Assembly (NCBI GenBank): GCA_007134165.1
Contig: SLLJ01000270.1
Coordinates: forward strand, 1 to 6,282
DNA length: 6,282 nt
Reading direction: 5' to 3'
Origin: Nitriliruptoraceae bacterium
Lineage (GTDB): Bacteria; Actinomycetota; Nitriliruptoria; Nitriliruptorales; Nitriliruptoraceae
In this document: in pieces, positions 5,034 to 6,282 of the stretch
Position numbering within the stretch: position 1 is the first letter of the stretch
How the letters are laid out: each line of letters starts with the position of its first letter
Made by a program: the position numbers and the translations under genes
Notes under the pieces: generated by a model
Database searches by the model: none
What the model was told of the DNA's origin: nothing
What the model saw: only the letters and a program-made list of their open reading frames with translations

Positions 5034-6282
5034 ATGGAAGCGCTGATCAGGTTCGAGCACGAGCTGCTGGCGGTCGAGACCGAGCACGACGTCCACGTGA
5101 TGGTCGAGTTGTTGCTGCCCCCGGCACCGAAGAACACCGCCCGCACCCCGCTGCGCCTGGCACTGGCGATCGACCGTTCGGGCTCGATGCACGGAGCGAA
5201 GCTCGACACCGTCAAGCGCTGCGCCCGCTTCCTCGTCGACCGGCTCGATGCGCAGGACCGAGTGGCGCTGGTGACCTACGACTCCCGGGTCACGCTGCTC
5301 TCCAGCCTCAGCGCGCCCGAACCCGACCGGCTCGCCGGACTGATCGAGCGCATCACCCCGCGGGGCATGACCAACCTGTCGGGCGGCTGGCTCAAGGCGC
5401 TGGAGGAACTGGACCGCGCCGATGACGGGATACGGCGTGCGCTGCTGCTCACCGACGGACTGGCGAACCAGGGCGTCGTGGATCCGGAGCAGCTCACAAC
5501 CATCGCCCGCACCACCGCCGGGCGTGGGGTGTCCACCACCACCATCGGCGTCGGCGACGGGTTCGCCGAGCAGTTGCTCACCGATCTGTCGGACGCCGGC
5601 GGCGGGCGTGGCTGGTACGCCGAGTCGGTTGAGGACATCCCGAGCATCTTCGCCGACGAGTTCGACGACCTCGTCGCCGTCGCCGCCCAGAACGTCAGCA
5701 TCGAGCTGCGACCCGGCCCCGAGGTACACCTGCTGGCCGTGCTCAACGACTACCCGTCGATCGCCGTCGATGGAGGCGTGCAGGTGATGTTAGGAGATGC
5801 GTTCGCCGGACAGCGGTTGCGCGTGGTGCTGCGGTTGCACATTCCGGACCTCGCCTCGCTCGGCGTGCAGGAGGTGGCCGAGGTGGTGCTGCGCTACGTC
5901 ACCGTCGACGACGCCGTCGTCAGCCACCAGCAGACCATCCCGGTCACCGTCAACGCGGTCAGCGCGGAAGAAGCCGCCGGGGCGCCGGCCGATCCCGAGG
6001 TCAGCGACGAGGTGGTGGTGCTGCTCGCCGCACGGGCCACCGACGAGGCCCGGCGGCTGGCGGACCGGGGCGAGGACACACAGGCCGCGACGGTCCTGTC
6101 CGAGGTCGCAGGACAGCTGCGCCAGGTGGCTCCCCGCTCGGAGAAGTCCGAGGACCTGCTGCGACAGGCCCACGACCTCGAGCGAACCCGTGCGGAACTC
6201 GACGACCATGCCTACGACGCTGCGGCAAGCAAGCGGCTGCACTACCGGGCCAACGAGATGAAGCGCAACCGGCGCCGCCGTG
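5034..6282 (+). CDS. VWA domain protein with intact MIDAS, 3' end outside the window
   Basis: The frame is open from ATG 5034 to the right edge (416 codons plus 1 nt, no stop), so the gene is partial. An N-terminal strand region (1-38) leads to a von Willebrand A domain (about 40-215) with a complete metal-binding MIDAS: Asp47-x-Ser49-x-Ser51 in DRSGSM, Thr113 in GMTNLSGGW and Asp141 in LLTDG. A beta-rich region follows (about 219-307), then a helical, charged C-terminal part (about 322-411) ending in a very basic run (KRNRRRR). The arrangement resembles cytoplasmic or membrane-associated VWA proteins annotated as Ca-activated chloride channel homologues, in which the MIDAS mediates protein binding. 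No signal peptide or membrane helix is seen. The ATG has no strong Shine-Dalgarno sequence; an in-frame GTG at 5001 would add 11 residues but lies inside the dyad. One rare TTA codon occurs at residue 253. Partner and pathway cannot be told because the downstream genes are missing. Confidence 0.9.
   Translation, partial: MEALIRFEHELLAVETEHDVHVMVELLLPPAPKNTARTPLRLALAIDRSGSMHGAKLDTVKRCARFLVDRLDAQDRVALVTYDSRVTLLSSLSAPEPDRLAGLIERITPRGMTNLSGGWLKALEELDRADDGIRRALLLTDGLANQGVVDPEQLTTIARTTAGRGVSTTTIGVGDGFAEQLLTDLSDAGGGRGWYAESVEDIPSIFADEFDDLVAVAAQNVSIELRPGPEVHLLAVLNDYPSIAVDGGVQVMLGDAFAGQRLRVVLRLHIPDLASLGVQEVAEVVLRYVTVDDAVVSHQQTIPVTVNAVSAEEAAGAPADPEVSDEVVVLLAARATDEARRLADRGEDTQAATVLSEVAGQLRQVAPRSEKSEDLLRQAHDLERTRAELDDHAYDAAASKRLHYRANEMKRNRRRR

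Noticed and set aside
3971..5215. A 414-codon minus-strand frame with Gly-rich 17-residue repeats across the repeat array
   Set aside because: It runs antisense through the amidase catalytic domain and into the VWA gene. The Gly-rich repeats simply reflect the 51-bp DNA repeat and CCACCG tract, and the one-base length difference of copy 1 breaks the pattern.
4727..5425. A plus-strand Thr/Ala-rich open frame from the spacer into the VWA gene
   Set aside because: It continues out of frame through the conserved VWA domain, and its Thr/Ala content is the low-complexity reading of ACC/GCC repeats.
5792..5799. AGGAG immediately followed by ATG inside the VWA gene, as an internal start
   Set aside because: There is no spacing between the AGGAG and the ATG, and the frame it opens gives a Ser/Arg/Cys-rich shadow product out of frame with the VWA protein.

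Overview
The window is very GC-rich (about 70% by eye), with dense GC-ending codons. It looks like chromosomal DNA of a high-GC actinobacterium. The SLH motif style (FVDVPADHVFA...WLA...G(I/V)T.G..D..F.P...(V/L)TRGQ.AALL.R) and the mycobacterial Ami1-like amidase domain suggest Acidimicrobiia or a relative. This placement is inference from protein style, not from a marker gene.

Layout. (1) 1-186: leader with no convincing gene. (2) 187-1254 (+): complete bacterial eRF1-like (baeRF) protein, a predicted ribosome-associated factor. (3) 1255-1530: convergent intergenic region with two adjacent hairpins behind the baeRF gene and a 9-bp GC-rich inverted repeat abutting the stop codon of the opposing gene. 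(4) 1531-2751 (-): complete class III (CaiB/BaiF) CoA-transferase with a well-placed ribosome binding site. (5) 2752-3037: divergent spacer with a G-rich 27-bp tandem repeat. (6) 3038-4672 (+): exported cell-wall hydrolase with a signal segment built from 12-bp tandem repeats, three SLH modules, a Pro-rich linker and an Amidase_3 catalytic domain. (7) 4673-5033: repeat-rich spacer with a 51/52-bp direct repeat array, then 102 nt containing no T and 57 C, then a 16-bp dyad. (8) 5034-6282 (+): 5' part of a cytoplasmic von Willebrand A (VWA) protein with an intact MIDAS, running off the window without a stop.

The four genes do not form an obvious operon. The first two converge, the second and third diverge, and the third and fourth are separated by about 360 bp of repeats. 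They look like unrelated housekeeping or accessory functions (translation, acyl-CoA metabolism, cell-wall remodelling, VWA-scaffolded assembly). I found no convincing new multi-gene system. The most unusual material is the repeat DNA: the repeat-built signal peptide and the 4756-4982 array with its T-free tract.
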